Translations under genes and position numbers: made by a program
Notes under the pieces: generated by a model
Seen by the model: only the letters and a program-made list of their open reading frames with translations
The model's database searches: none
What the model was told of the DNA's origin: nothing
Shown: positions 16,040 to 24,531 of the stretch, piece after piece
Layout: every line of letters starts with the position of its first letter
Position numbering within the stretch: the stretch's first letter is position 1
Assembly: GCF_018403325.1 (NCBI RefSeq)
Contig: NZ_BOSL01000001.1
Span: forward strand, 186,001 to 250,000
Reading direction: 5' to 3'
Length of the DNA: 64,000 nucleotides
DNA from: Paenibacillus vini
Lineage (GTDB): Bacteria > Bacillota > Bacilli > Paenibacillales > Paenibacillaceae

Positions 16040-17254
16040 ATGACGGAAGTGCCAAATGATAACCATGCCAGCCCTCCTTCTTCTATTAGAGAAGATGGCC
16101 GTTATACCATTGACCTGACGGGTTCTCGCAGTCACACCCTTGTCCGACAGCCCGGTGTAGGCAGTCTGTCTATCGGACCGTCGGATTTGGGTAGGAAGGC
16201 GGACCTTTACGTCCCGTCCGATGCCGACATCGACTGGAGCGTATTCGATCCCTTTGCCACGCCGGCGGGCTCGCCTTGGCCGCGGTTTCTGCACTATACA
16301 GGCAGCGATGCCGGTTTCTTCAATTGGGCGCAGACCCGCCCCATTGAACAGATGACCTGGGCTCCGGTCCTGTCTGCCGATACCGTGGTGGACGCCCGCG
16401 AGTCCATTTTACATAGCTTTCATATCAAGTTGGGTCAAACCGGGGGTCATCTGAGTTTGAAGCTTCCGAAGAGTTCCTTCCGCCTGAGCTTGTCCGGCGA
16501 TCTATCCCGATTCTCTGCTACCGGAGATATACCGTCTTCCCTTGCAGTAGCGCCGTGCACGAGCCGACGTAAGAGTGACCCTTCTTTTGTGCTGCCTGAC
16601 TTGGGAGAGTTGCATCAGGTGTCTAGTCTGACGCTGCAAAACACGCCGCTGGGACAGCCCATCTCGCTAAGGTGTCTGGATCGGTTCCCCAACCTGGATT
16701 CACTGAGTTTGTGGGGGAACTTCTCCGACCTGGAATCATTGGCTCGTCAGGCCCGCTTAACGAATCTGGAGCTGCGCTTCATGCCGGATCTAAAGGACTT
16801 GCCAACCCTGGATACGTGGCCGTTACTAGACCGATTTATCGCCTACAATGTGGAGGAGGCCGGGGGTAAGCGCCTCAGGCAGCAAATGAAGGCACGCGCC
16901 ATAGTCCGTCCATGGGCTGACCATCATTCAGTAAGCCAATTGCGAAAGCCGGAGTGGTGGACGACCGAGTATGGACGCCCATTTTCGTCCTGGCCTAAGC
17001 GAATGGCTAGGATAGCTAACGAGGCTTACGACGCTGCACAGGCAGCCTTGGCCCAGGCCCGCAGCCTGGCCGACGCCGAGGCGGCTATTACGGCTTTCAC
17101 CGTGCGATTCAATACTCTCAAAGGCATCGAAACGACCGAAAGGGAGGACCTCGGCGAAGCGGTATGGCAGCTCAGCCAGTCCGGGCATCGGATCGGCCAG
17201 CCTATTCCAGAGGAAATGGCTCAAGGCTGGTTCGATGCAGCGCGCGATTACTGA
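16040..17254 (+). CDS. Leucine-rich-repeat-like protein of a putative immunity cluster
   Basis: A 404-residue protein without signal peptide or membrane helix. Residues about 195-270 carry LRR-like periodic leucines (LTLQNTPLG, FPNLDSLSLWGNFSDLESLA, LTNLELRFMPDLKDLPTL). The N-terminal 190 residues are beta-rich with many Trp and Phe, and the C-terminal 100 residues are helical (AYDAAQAALAQARSLADAEAAI). I do not recognise a catalytic domain. It looks more GC-rich than its flanks. It is followed 30 bases later by a SUKH gene and then an ankyrin gene, both common immunity-protein folds, so it may be a third immunity or sensor protein (inference). Confidence 0.6.
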   Translation: MTEVPNDNHASPPSSIREDGRYTIDLTGSRSHTLVRQPGVGSLSIGPSDLGRKADLYVPSDADIDWSVFDPFATPAGSPWPRFLHYTGSDAGFFNWAQTRPIEQMTWAPVLSADTVVDARESILHSFHIKLGQTGGHLSLKLPKSSFRLSLSGDLSRFSATGDIPSSLAVAPCTSRRKSDPSFVLPDLGELHQVSSLTLQNTPLGQPISLRCLDRFPNLDSLSLWGNFSDLESLARQARLTNLELRFMPDLKDLPTLDTWPLLDRFIAYNVEEAGGKRLRQQMKARAIVRPWADHHSVSQLRKPEWWTTEYGRPFSSWPKRMARIANEAYDAAQAALAQARSLADAEAAITAFTVRFNTLKGIETTEREDLGEAVWQLSQSGHRIGQPIPEEMAQGWFDAARDY

Positions 17255-17284
17255 TTTGAACGAGCCTATGAACAGGGGGTATTC

Positions 17285-18025
17285 ATGTACATCGTATCTC
17301 GGCCAAAGCCGCTATCTGAGGGGCAAAATCACATGCTTGCAAAGGAAGATGCTTCTGTTTTCCCACCAGGCTATCTCCGATTTTTGCGGCGATTCGGAGA
17401 AGGGACCTACAGAGGATGGATGAATGTCCAATTGCCTGATCCGAAGGTGCTTAAGCCTTTTGCCGAGTATGAGTTATGGGAGTTTGACGAAGACAGCCCC
17501 ATTACGGAGCAACAGATCGGCGAGTGTATCGCGTTAGGCACAACGGTTGACGGCGACTTTCTGGCGGTACATCCCCGGACGGGCGGACTGCTCTGGCTCC
17601 CCCGGCATGCGGAGCAGGTAATGGCGATCTCGCTGCAGACGCTAGATCAGAAGCAGGAAGACGACGAGATGTACACCTTGGTGCTGGACGAAATATACCG
17701 GCAGGTATATGGAAGAAGCCCAGAGGAAGCCGTCTATTATGAACCGTGGACGGGGACTCGAAACTATCTCTTCTTTCGGTTGCGGCCTGGCCAAGGTCAG
17801 CCTTCGTTGCCCGAGCTAGCTGAAGCGTGCAGAGCCGAATTTCCGCCGGACATGACGATTGAGACCCCTTTTGTTTGCCTTCTGTTCTACCGTAAACTTG
17901 GCGGTTATATCCGATTGAATTATGCCTATGGGCAAGAGGTGGCCGTATTCTATGAACAGGATGAGCACCAGGCGTTTGCTGTTTTAGAGCAATGGCTATT
18001 GTCTAAAGGGTGCGAAACAACATAA
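17285..18025 (+). CDS. SMI1/KNR4 (SUKH) family protein
   Basis: A 246-residue protein. The N-terminal half has the SUKH core: FPPGYLRFLRRFGEGTYRGWMNV, then ALGTTVDGDFLAVHP and LWLPRHAEQVMAIS. The C-terminal half (about 140-246) is a separate unassigned region ending AFAVLEQWLLSKG. SUKH proteins are the commonest immunity proteins against contact-dependent and polymorphic toxins. The ATG is near AGGGGG. No toxin gene is adjacent, and the ankyrin gene starts 25 bases downstream. Confidence 0.8.
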   Translation: MYIVSRPKPLSEGQNHMLAKEDASVFPPGYLRFLRRFGEGTYRGWMNVQLPDPKVLKPFAEYELWEFDEDSPITEQQIGECIALGTTVDGDFLAVHPRTGGLLWLPRHAEQVMAISLQTLDQKQEDDEMYTLVLDEIYRQVYGRSPEEAVYYEPWTGTRNYLFFRLRPGQGQPSLPELAEACRAEFPPDMTIETPFVCLLFYRKLGGYIRLNYAYGQEVAVFYEQDEHQAFAVLEQWLLSKGCETT

Positions 18026-18050
18026 GATTTGGAACTAGGAGTGGTAACGG

Positions 18051-19127
18051 ATGATCGTTCTAAAAGATATCGGGAAGTTCAAGGAGCTGCCGGAAATCGC
18101 AATGCATATTTACCAAGGGGATATTCCGGCTTTACAAGCTGCTCTTGCGGCAGGCTGGGATATCGAGGAGGGCATCGTACTCAGCAAGTACAGCACGTTA
18201 AGTCCGTTGGACCTGGCGCTTGTATCGCAGAGAGCCGATGTTGTAAAGCTGCTGGTAGAGCACGGCGCTAACCTGAATGTGAAACAGAATCCGGCCTTTT
18301 TGCGGGCTGTCCGCTATTGCAAGGAGGACCTCGTTCGCTACATAACAGCGCAAGGGGCCAAGCTGGATATGGTCAATCAAGTGGGATCAGGCGCTTATTC
18401 ACAGGCCTACTACGGCAACAAGAAGAATATCCCGCTTATCCATGAGCTGGGTTTGGATATCAAGGAGCATGGCGGTGACGTATTGCGCCAAGCCGTGTCG
18501 GACCATGACCTTAAGACACTCACGTATCTGCTCGATCAAGGGGTGGATATCAACTATAATCAACCGGATATGGTATATCCTTATCGGGCAACCCCATTGA
18601 CCGTTGCCGCCCGGATGGGGAGTATGGCTATGGTCAAATTTTTGATTGAACACGGTGCTGACGTGACTTTGGCTGAAAAGGACGGCGATCGGCCGTACAC
18701 GATTGCGGTGAGCAATAAGGACACCGTCATGGCGGACTATTTGAAATCGCTGGAGCCGGCTGAATTTCATAATTTGGAGAACAAAAAGTATGAGCTGAAA
18801 AAGTATAAATTAACCGATGAACTGGTCCGTTTTCTTACTGGAGACAGGCTGCGTCTTGAATTGGCGCAAAATGAGTATGAAATCGGATATATCGACTTTT
18901 TCGCATTGACCGATACGATCGAGATGAAAGTCGGCAGGCAAAAGCTCCTGCGTTTATCCGCCGATATCGACAATTACTCCGATTTGCTGCTTCTTTGGAA
19001 TCCGAAGAACAAAGGCCGGATCGGCTGTTATGATGTGGAGCATCAGAATTATGCGGATTTATGCAGCTTTGGAGAGTTCCTCGTTCAGCCTGAAAGGCAC
19101 CTTATCAATTTTCTTGAGGGTGCTTAA
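18051..19127 (+). CDS. Ankyrin-repeat protein
   Basis: A 358-residue protein with at least five ankyrin-type repeats between residues 15 and 230. Examples are LSPLDLALVSQRADVVKLL followed by EHGANLN, and TPLTVAARMGSMAMVKFLI followed by EHGADV. The C-terminal 120 residues form a distinct region (LTDELVRFLTGDRLRLELAQ...). Ankyrin proteins next to SUKH genes are a known immunity-gene association; the repeats would bind a protein partner. It ends the three-gene set begun at 16040. An inverted repeat follows at 19130. Confidence 0.8.
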   Translation: MIVLKDIGKFKELPEIAMHIYQGDIPALQAALAAGWDIEEGIVLSKYSTLSPLDLALVSQRADVVKLLVEHGANLNVKQNPAFLRAVRYCKEDLVRYITAQGAKLDMVNQVGSGAYSQAYYGNKKNIPLIHELGLDIKEHGGDVLRQAVSDHDLKTLTYLLDQGVDINYNQPDMVYPYRATPLTVAARMGSMAMVKFLIEHGADVTLAEKDGDRPYTIAVSNKDTVMADYLKSLEPAEFHNLENKKYELKKYKLTDELVRFLTGDRLRLELAQNEYEIGYIDFFALTDTIEMKVGRQKLLRLSADIDNYSDLLLLWNPKNKGRIGCYDVEHQNYADLCSFGEFLVQPERHLINFLEGA

Positions 19128-19129
19128 AA

Positions 19130-19146
19130 TTTAAACAAAGTTTAAA
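19130..19146. repeat. Small perfect inverted repeat after the ankyrin gene
   Basis: TTTAAAC-AAA-GTTTAAA has perfect 7-bp arms but a 3-base loop and no T-run, so it is not a standard terminator. It may be an operator for the gene at 19203 or chance in AT-rich DNA. Confidence 0.3.
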
Positions 19147-19202
19147 CTCGAGATCACCTTAAAGCCAACCTGAGGATGTTAGGATGCTATTGAGGTGAGA
19201 AA

Positions 19203-19697
19203 ATGAACGTTAAGAAGAGGAACTGGGCAGGATATATGGCGTGTATTTGCGGGCTATTATATGCACTTCCGCACTTTTGGTGGGGCTTGGGAATTTCGTT
19301 CGCTTTTCCGGGAGACTTTGCAAAGGCACCTGACGAATTGGTATCACGACTGATTGGTTATTGGTTTATGGGAGCAGTGGCCGTGCTGGCTGCCTTTTTG
19401 AGCCTGGCATTCGTTTATAAGTGGGGAGATAAGCTGCCTAAGCGATTGAAGCTCATTTCCGCATGGATCGGATGTATGGGATTATCCTTATGGGGCTTTA
19501 GCTTCTTTGTTCTGAAATTTCAAATGGCGATCGGACGTGTCGTGTCCGCGCCTGCTTTTGTAGAGCAGGATGCCAGTCCGATGGCGGCATGGGGATATGT
19601 ATGGTATGCACTGTTTCTTGGCTGGGGAATCTCGCTTGGCTGTGCTGCCTATTTCGAAGGGAAATTCACAAAGAAATCCATGGCTCAACGCGCATAG
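19203..19697 (+). CDS. Small four-helix membrane protein (DUF3995-like)
   Basis: A 164-residue protein with four hydrophobic segments (about residues 8-25, 45-68, 82-105 and 130-152). It begins NVKKRNWAGYMACICGLLYALPHFWWG, which resembles small uncharacterised integral membrane proteins of the DUF3995 type (from memory). No enzyme motif is seen. GAGGTG precedes the ATG. Neighbours give no functional clue. Confidence 0.55.
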   Translation: MNVKKRNWAGYMACICGLLYALPHFWWGLGISFAFPGDFAKAPDELVSRLIGYWFMGAVAVLAAFLSLAFVYKWGDKLPKRLKLISAWIGCMGLSLWGFSFFVLKFQMAIGRVVSAPAFVEQDASPMAAWGYVWYALFLGWGISLGCAAYFEGKFTKKSMAQRA

Positions 19698-19825
19698 ATA
19701 AAGTTATTGGCGAAGGGTATCCTTACGGGTGCTCTATTTTTTTGCAAATTTAACTTGTTCTGCTTAGTTAGCTGTATGATTATAATCAAAGTTAATTCAA
19801 AAACTGGATTCTGGAGGAATGATTT

Positions 19826-20167
19826 ATGAACGGAATAGCGCGGACACCCGAGCCCCCTTATTACGCCGTTATTTTTACATCGGAAAGAACGGATGGGGAT
19901 CAAGGATATGCAGAAATGGCAGAAGAAATGGAGAAACTCGCGTATTCCCAGCCTGGATTCCTAGGTGTAGAAAGCGCCCGGGAAGGCTTAGGCATTACGG
20001 TTTCCTATTGGGAGTCGCTCGAAGCTATTAGGAATTGGAAGCAGAACGAACGACATTTGATTGCCCAGCGGCGGGGGATGTCCGATTGGTACCTCACATA
20101 TAAAACGAGAGTTTGCAAGGTCGAACGGGATTATGGGTTTGAGAAAAATGCGGAACCGCTATATTGA
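19826..20167 (+). CDS. Antibiotic-biosynthesis-monooxygenase-like (ABM) protein
   Basis: A 113-residue dimeric alpha-beta barrel protein. YYAVIFTSERTDGDQGYAEMAEEMEKLAYSQPGFLGVESAR followed by ITVSYWESLEAIRNWKQNERH is the typical ABM/heme-degrading monooxygenase-like layout. Such proteins oxidise polyaromatics or degrade heme, but many have no known substrate. GGAGG lies before the ATG. It is a stand-alone gene: the next gene has its own strong promoter. Confidence 0.8.
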   Translation: MNGIARTPEPPYYAVIFTSERTDGDQGYAEMAEEMEKLAYSQPGFLGVESAREGLGITVSYWESLEAIRNWKQNERHLIAQRRGMSDWYLTYKTRVCKVERDYGFEKNAEPLY

Positions 20168-20192
20168 CAACTCCGATCACTATTCCTATAAT
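20164..20192 (+). promoter_or_regulatory. Consensus sigma-A promoter of the OsmC-family gene
   Basis: TTGACA at 20164-20169 and TATAAT at 20187-20192 are both perfect, with an ideal 17-base spacer. The -35 overlaps the last codons of the preceding gene. Confidence 0.85.
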
Positions 20193-20213
20193 ACATAGTA
20201 TAATACTAGGAAT
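20182..20213. promoter_or_regulatory. Nested inverted repeats over the OsmC-gene promoter
   Basis: ATTCCTA (20182-20188) and TAGGAAT (20207-20213) are perfect 7-bp arms straddling the -10. Inside, TAGTAT-A-ATACTA (20196-20208) is a second perfect palindrome at about the transcription start. Such an arrangement suggests a repressor, perhaps a peroxide-sensing MarR/OhrR type, since OsmC/Ohr genes are often so controlled (inference). Confidence 0.55.
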
Positions 20214-20268
20214 TAATTTGTTGAGGTTATGGCTCTTTTGTTTAACTATAACTTAAGGAGTGTTTAAC

Positions 20269-20727
20269 ATGGCTGATGTACATACTTTCAAAGCAACCGC
20301 ACACTTGCAAAATGGAGTTCAAGTCAAAACCACATCCAGAAATTTTGAGATCACGATCGATGAGCCGAAGAGTTTAGGCGGGACGGACACGGGAATGAAT
20401 CCGGTCGAAGTGCTTCTTGCCTCGTTAGGGGCATGCCAGTCTATTGTGGCAAGGGTTTATGCTCCTAAGTTTGGCGTAAAGCTGAATGACTTCCGTGTGG
20501 AGGTTGAAGGTGACATTGATCTCGACGGTTTTTTTGACAGATCTTCCGTTCGTCCCGGTTACTCCGATATCCGTTATACGTTCCGGATTCAAACCGACTC
20601 GCCCAAAGAGAAGGTGGAAGAATTCGTACAGTTTTTGGAGAGTAAATGCCCTGTTGGCGATACCATTGCAAATCCGGTAAATCTTAAATTGGAGAACATT
20701 ATAATTGAAAAGTCAGTAGAGGTATAA
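20269..20727 (+). CDS. OsmC/Ohr-family protein
   Basis: A 152-residue protein; I prefer the ATG at 20269 (AAGGAG 8 bases upstream) to the GTG at 20260. The fold markers are present: GGTDTGMNPVEVLLASLGACQSIVARVYA, with the first catalytic Cys in GACQS, and ESKCPVGDTIANPVNL, with the second Cys in KCPVG. OsmC proteins reduce organic hydroperoxides using this cysteine pair. The gene has its own consensus promoter with operator-like repeats and ends at a strong terminator. Confidence 0.88.
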   Translation: MADVHTFKATAHLQNGVQVKTTSRNFEITIDEPKSLGGTDTGMNPVEVLLASLGACQSIVARVYAPKFGVKLNDFRVEVEGDIDLDGFFDRSSVRPGYSDIRYTFRIQTDSPKEKVEEFVQFLESKCPVGDTIANPVNLKLENIIIEKSVEV

Positions 20728-20753
20728 GCTCCGAATCTGATGAAGATGAAGAG

Positions 20754-20793
20754 AGAGCAGCATGCAGCGGTAAACGGGCGTGCTGCTCTTTTT
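20754..20793 (+). terminator. Intrinsic terminator after the OsmC-family gene
   Basis: AGAGCAGCATGC pairs with GCGTGCTGCTCT (one G-T pair) around a 12-base loop, followed by TTTTT. Confidence 0.85.
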
Positions 20794-20861
20794 GCTGATC
20801 AAGTCACAGAAGATTTCCGTTCATCGTCTTGTATGTATCAGACCCGAAAGGAATGGTACAC

Positions 20862-22154
20862 ATGACAGAAAATAATTACGGGTCCCCATGGGACGTTATC
20901 ATCATCGGAGCCGGCGCCGCAGGATTAACAGCCTCTATTTATTTGGCAAAGGCAGGAAAGAATGTATTGCTTCTCGAAAAAGGATCCTATCCGGGAGGTC
21001 GGGCCATTTCTACGGAGATGGCAGGCGCGCGTGTGAATTTGGGCGGTCATGCCCTCTTTAGAAATGCCTTCCGAATTCTGCACGAGGTAGGCGTCACTGT
21101 GGAAGGAACGGCGCCGAAGCCGCCAGGCCTGCTTATGTTCAAAGAAGCGGACGGTAAGGAAAGAGCTGTGCCGCTCTCGCAATTATTACTTGGATCATTC
21201 TTGACGTTTCACGAGAAAATTCAGCTGGTTCGCTTTTACAGCAGCCTTCGTAAGACAGACACTTCCGCGCTGCAGCATGTGCCGCTTCGGGCGTATCTGG
21301 AATCTCATATTTCCAGTCCGCGGGTGCGCAGTGTCCTGGAAGCACTGGTTCGTTTATCCACTTACTGCGAAGCTCCTGATTTACTGAGCGCCGGGGCTGC
21401 TATTCATCAACTCCAGCATGGCCAGGTTTTGTATATTGATGGAGGCTGGCAGACGCTTGTGAACAAGCTGGTGGAGCAAGCGAAGAAAGCGGGCGTGTCG
21501 ATTCGCCCAAGCTCACCCGTCCTGGAAATTAAAGGCAGCTACCCGAAGATGAGCCTCGTCTTGAAGGATGGGACACAGCTAGCGTCCAGCTTCATTATAT
21601 CCACGGCCGGGCCGGCGGATACGATGTCTCTTCTTAATCCCGCTCTGCCACCGGACGAGGCGGCCATTTATCAGCAGCTTATTCCTGTGCGTGCAGCATG
21701 CCTCGATCTTGTGGTATCCGGGATGCCAAGGCCCAAAACGAAGTTTGTACTTGGTGCTGATGTTCCGTGGTACTACTCCAATCATTCCGCTGTCGCAGCA
21801 CTCTCCGATCAGCCCGGAACAGAGGTAATCCATGTCATGAAGTATCTGCCCGCTTTGAACAAGAAAGACCCCAAGCAGGATGAACGTGAACTTCAAGGCT
21901 TTCTCGACAGCATACAGCCCGGGTGGCGTGAGCATGTCATTAAGCAGCGCTTTCTGCCTTCTATGCTTGTATCGCATAGTATGGTTATGGCCGCGAACGG
22001 GGGGCTCCCGAACAGACCCGGGCCTGAGGTCAAAGGGCGGCCGGGTCTGTATGTCGCCGGGGATTGGGTCGGATCTGAAGGGTTACTGCTAAACGCTTCA
22101 TTGGCGAGCGCAAAAGAAGCGGCAACATTAATAACCAATTACGAACAAAAGTAA
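20862..22154 (+). CDS. FAD-dependent amine oxidase/phytoene desaturase-like oxidoreductase
   Basis: A 430-residue flavoprotein. The start at 20862 has AAAGGA about 10 bases upstream. It opens with the Rossmann dinucleotide motif IIGAGAAGLTASIYLAKAGKNVLLLEKG, then PGGRAISTEMAG as in the phytoene-desaturase/amine-oxidase family. The C-terminal FAD motif is LYVAGDWVGSEGLLLNASLASAKEAA. The substrate is unknown. It lies 27 bases upstream of an ECF41 sigma gene. Oxidoreductases of this kind are among the recognised target/partner genes of ECF41 factors, so the pair is likely a regulated unit. Confidence 0.85.
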   Translation: MTENNYGSPWDVIIIGAGAAGLTASIYLAKAGKNVLLLEKGSYPGGRAISTEMAGARVNLGGHALFRNAFRILHEVGVTVEGTAPKPPGLLMFKEADGKERAVPLSQLLLGSFLTFHEKIQLVRFYSSLRKTDTSALQHVPLRAYLESHISSPRVRSVLEALVRLSTYCEAPDLLSAGAAIHQLQHGQVLYIDGGWQTLVNKLVEQAKKAGVSIRPSSPVLEIKGSYPKMSLVLKDGTQLASSFIISTAGPADTMSLLNPALPPDEAAIYQQLIPVRAACLDLVVSGMPRPKTKFVLGADVPWYYSNHSAVAALSDQPGTEVIHVMKYLPALNKKDPKQDERELQGFLDSIQPGWREHVIKQRFLPSMLVSHSMVMAANGGLPNRPGPEVKGRPGLYVAGDWVGSEGLLLNASLASAKEAATLITNYEQK

Positions 22155-22181
22155 TAAAAGACGTTAAGAGAGGGGTACAAC

Positions 22182-23096
22182 GTGGAGCTGGATTCTGTAT
22201 ACAAGGAATATAGGCTTTTATTGCTTTCCATTGCATATCGAATTTTAGGGTCTGTCACCCATGCCGAGGACTTGGTGCAGGATGTGTTTGTAACCATGCA
22301 GCAGCGGGGCACCAATCTGGAAGAAGATGGGATACGCAATCTCAAAGCATACTTATGCAAGATGGTTACCAACCGCTGTCTCGATTACATGAAATCCGCA
22401 AGCAAAAAGAGAGAGGTGTACGTCGGCCCCTGGCTGCCGGAGCCCCTTGTGCAAGACTATACGGACATTCCTGGTTATGGTTATGCTGCCGGTGAGGACC
22501 CGCTCCAAAGAATTGTTCTGGAGGATACTATATCCTATGCCTTGCTTGTCATGATGGAACGATTGACCCCCATGGAGCGGGCCGTGTTCATTTTGCGGGA
22601 GACCTTTCAATACGAGTATCGGGATATTGCCGAATTTGTAAATAAAACCGAGCTGGGTTGCCGTAAAATTTATAGCCGCCTGAAGCGGAAAATCCAGGAT
22701 GACGGGCCCTATCCCGAGGTTTCCCCCAGCCCTCATTCCGAACAGCTCATTCTCCAATTTCTCCATGCGACGACAACCGGCGATATGGAAGGGTTATTTG
22801 CGATGCTCGCCGATGATATTGTGCTCTATTCCGATGGCGGAGGCAAAGTCATGGCGGCCATTCATCCGGTTACATCGAGCAAGCGCGTGTTCGCCTTTAT
22901 TCAAGGACTCTTGTCGAAGGAAAATACAACAGGCAGTGTGCGTCTGATCAAGATAAACGGGCAGTTGGGTTTTGTGTTGCGCAGCTCCTCCGAGCCTTTC
23001 CCGACCCTTATCAGTCTGGAAGTGAAAGAGGATCGTATCCAGCAAATTTATTTCCTTCGTAATCCCGATAAAATGCAGCATTTGAATCTGGGATAA
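22182..23096 (+). CDS. ECF41-family sigma factor with regulatory SnoaL-like C-terminus
   Basis: A 304-residue sigma factor with a GTG start. Region 2 is IAYRILGSVTHAEDLVQDVFV; region 4 is LTPMERAVFILRETFQYEYRDIAEFV. The linker has WLPEP, and the SnoaL-like tail has DGGGK (about residue 219) and ends with NPDKM. WLPEP, DGGGK and NPDKL are the signature motifs of ECF41, where the C-terminal extension replaces an anti-sigma factor in controlling activity. Here the last motif has M for L. The upstream FAD oxidoreductase gene is its probable partner. Confidence 0.92.
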   Translation: MELDSVYKEYRLLLLSIAYRILGSVTHAEDLVQDVFVTMQQRGTNLEEDGIRNLKAYLCKMVTNRCLDYMKSASKKREVYVGPWLPEPLVQDYTDIPGYGYAAGEDPLQRIVLEDTISYALLVMMERLTPMERAVFILRETFQYEYRDIAEFVNKTELGCRKIYSRLKRKIQDDGPYPEVSPSPHSEQLILQFLHATTTGDMEGLFAMLADDIVLYSDGGGKVMAAIHPVTSSKRVFAFIQGLLSKENTTGSVRLIKINGQLGFVLRSSSEPFPTLISLEVKEDRIQQIYFLRNPDKMQHLNLG

Positions 23097-23276
23097 AAAT
23101 AGCTTGTTTTTAAGATCAGCGGCGTAAAAATTCCGGTAGAGCATCACGAGTTCACTTGCTCCTTATATAAAGTAATGTTTTATAATAGAGCTACCGATAC
23201 ATAGCTGGCGCCACAGAATTGCGTAGATGAAAGGTGCAGATTGCCAGTTCAATTAAATTAATGGAGGCGCTTACTT

Positions 23277-24437
23277 ATGGACCAACAATTTCAGCAAGAA
23301 GGATACTTTGGGGAGTTCGGAGGCAGCTTCGTCCCGCCGGAATTGCAGGAAGTCTTGAACTATCTGAGTGAGCAATTTTACAAGTTTAAAGATGACCCGG
23401 GTTATAAGGAAGAGCTTCGCTTTTATCTGCGAGAATACGTGGGGCGCGAGAATCCGCTGACGTATGCGGAGCGGCTGACCAAGGCTTGGGGAGGGCCGAA
23501 GATTTACTTGAAGCGTGAGGATCTGAATCATACCGGAGCGCATAAGATCAACAACGCTATCGGTCAGATTCTGCTCGCTAAGCGGATGGGAGCCAAGCGG
23601 ATTATCGCCGAGACCGGTGCCGGACAACATGGTGTTGCCACAGCAACGGCCTGCGCCATGTTTAATATGGAATGCGTCATCTACATGGGAGCTGAAGATA
23701 CCCGTCGTCAGGCGCTAAACGTGTTCCGAATGGAACTGCTCGGCGCAACTGTAGTGCCGGTCCAAAAAGGCCAGGGGCGACTGAAGGACGCGGTCGATGA
23801 GGCACTGGACGATCTAGTTCGCAACTATAAAAATACGTTTTATTTGCTCGGTTCCGCAGTTGGCCCTCATCCGTTTCCGACAATGGTCAAGCACTTCCAG
23901 TCTATTATTAGCGAAGAATCGAAGCAACAGATTATGGAGAAAGAAGGTCGATTGCCGGATGCTGTAGTGGCCTGTGCGGGCGGCGGAAGTAATGCAATTG
24001 GTGCATTTGCCCACTACATCGACGAGCCAAGCGTTCGCTTGATCGGCGTTGAGCCCGATCAGGCGCCATCCTTAACCCAGGGTGTCCCGAGTATCCTTCA
24101 CGGCTTCAAGTGCTTAGTGCTGCTGGACGAGGAAGGCCAGCCGAGGAAGACCTATTCGATTGCCGCGGGACTTGACTACCCGGGCATTGGACCGGAGCAT
24201 AGCCACCTGAAGGTGACGGGCCGGGCTGAATATGTAACTGTCACCAATGAGGAAGTGCTGGAAGCCTTCAAAGAACTGTCCCGCACGGAGGGAATCATTC
24301 CTGCCCTAGAGAGCGCGCACGCAGTTGCATACGCGAAGAAGCTGGCGCCGACGATGGGGCGGGATCAAATTATTATCGTCAATTTGTCTGGCCGCGGGGA
24401 TAAGGATGTAGAACAAGTGTATCAAATGCTCAAATAA
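23277..24437 (+). CDS. trpB: Tryptophan synthase beta chain, stand-alone copy
   Basis: A 386-residue TrpB. It has the PLP lysine in [12 protein letters not shown] (K90), the substrate loop [13 protein letters not shown], the phosphate-binding GGGSNAIG and the C-terminal [14 protein letters not shown]. It condenses indole with serine to give tryptophan. It is the TrpB1 type that normally works with TrpA, yet no other trp gene is near. It may salvage indole, or be a duplicate of the operon copy. A TATAAT box lies at 23181-23186, but the upstream element (TTGCTC, 19-base spacer) is weak. GGAGG precedes the ATG. Confidence 0.9.
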   Translation: MDQQFQQEGYFGEFGGSFVPPELQEVLNYLSEQFYKFKDDPGYKEELRFYLREYVGRENPLTYAERLTKAWGGPKIYLKREDLNHTGAHKINNAIGQILLAKRMGAKRIIAETGAGQHGVATATACAMFNMECVIYMGAEDTRRQALNVFRMELLGATVVPVQKGQGRLKDAVDEALDDLVRNYKNTFYLLGSAVGPHPFPTMVKHFQSIISEESKQQIMEKEGRLPDAVVACAGGGSNAIGAFAHYIDEPSVRLIGVEPDQAPSLTQGVPSILHGFKCLVLLDEEGQPRKTYSIAAGLDYPGIGPEHSHLKVTGRAEYVTVTNEEVLEAFKELSRTEGIIPALESAHAVAYAKKLAPTMGRDQIIIVNLSGRGDKDVEQVYQMLK

Positions 24438-24468
24438 AACACGGATCAATGATTGGAAGGAAAGCACG

Positions 24469-24492
24469 GGGCACCCCAAAGGTGCCCTTTTT
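24469..24492 (+). terminator. Intrinsic terminator after trpB
   Basis: GGGCACC, loop CCAAA, GGTGCCC, then TTTTT. It lies between convergent trpB and the MATE gene. Confidence 0.85.
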
Positions 24493-24531
24493 CCATGTTA
24501 AAGCCCCTTTACCGTCCAGAGTTATATGTTC

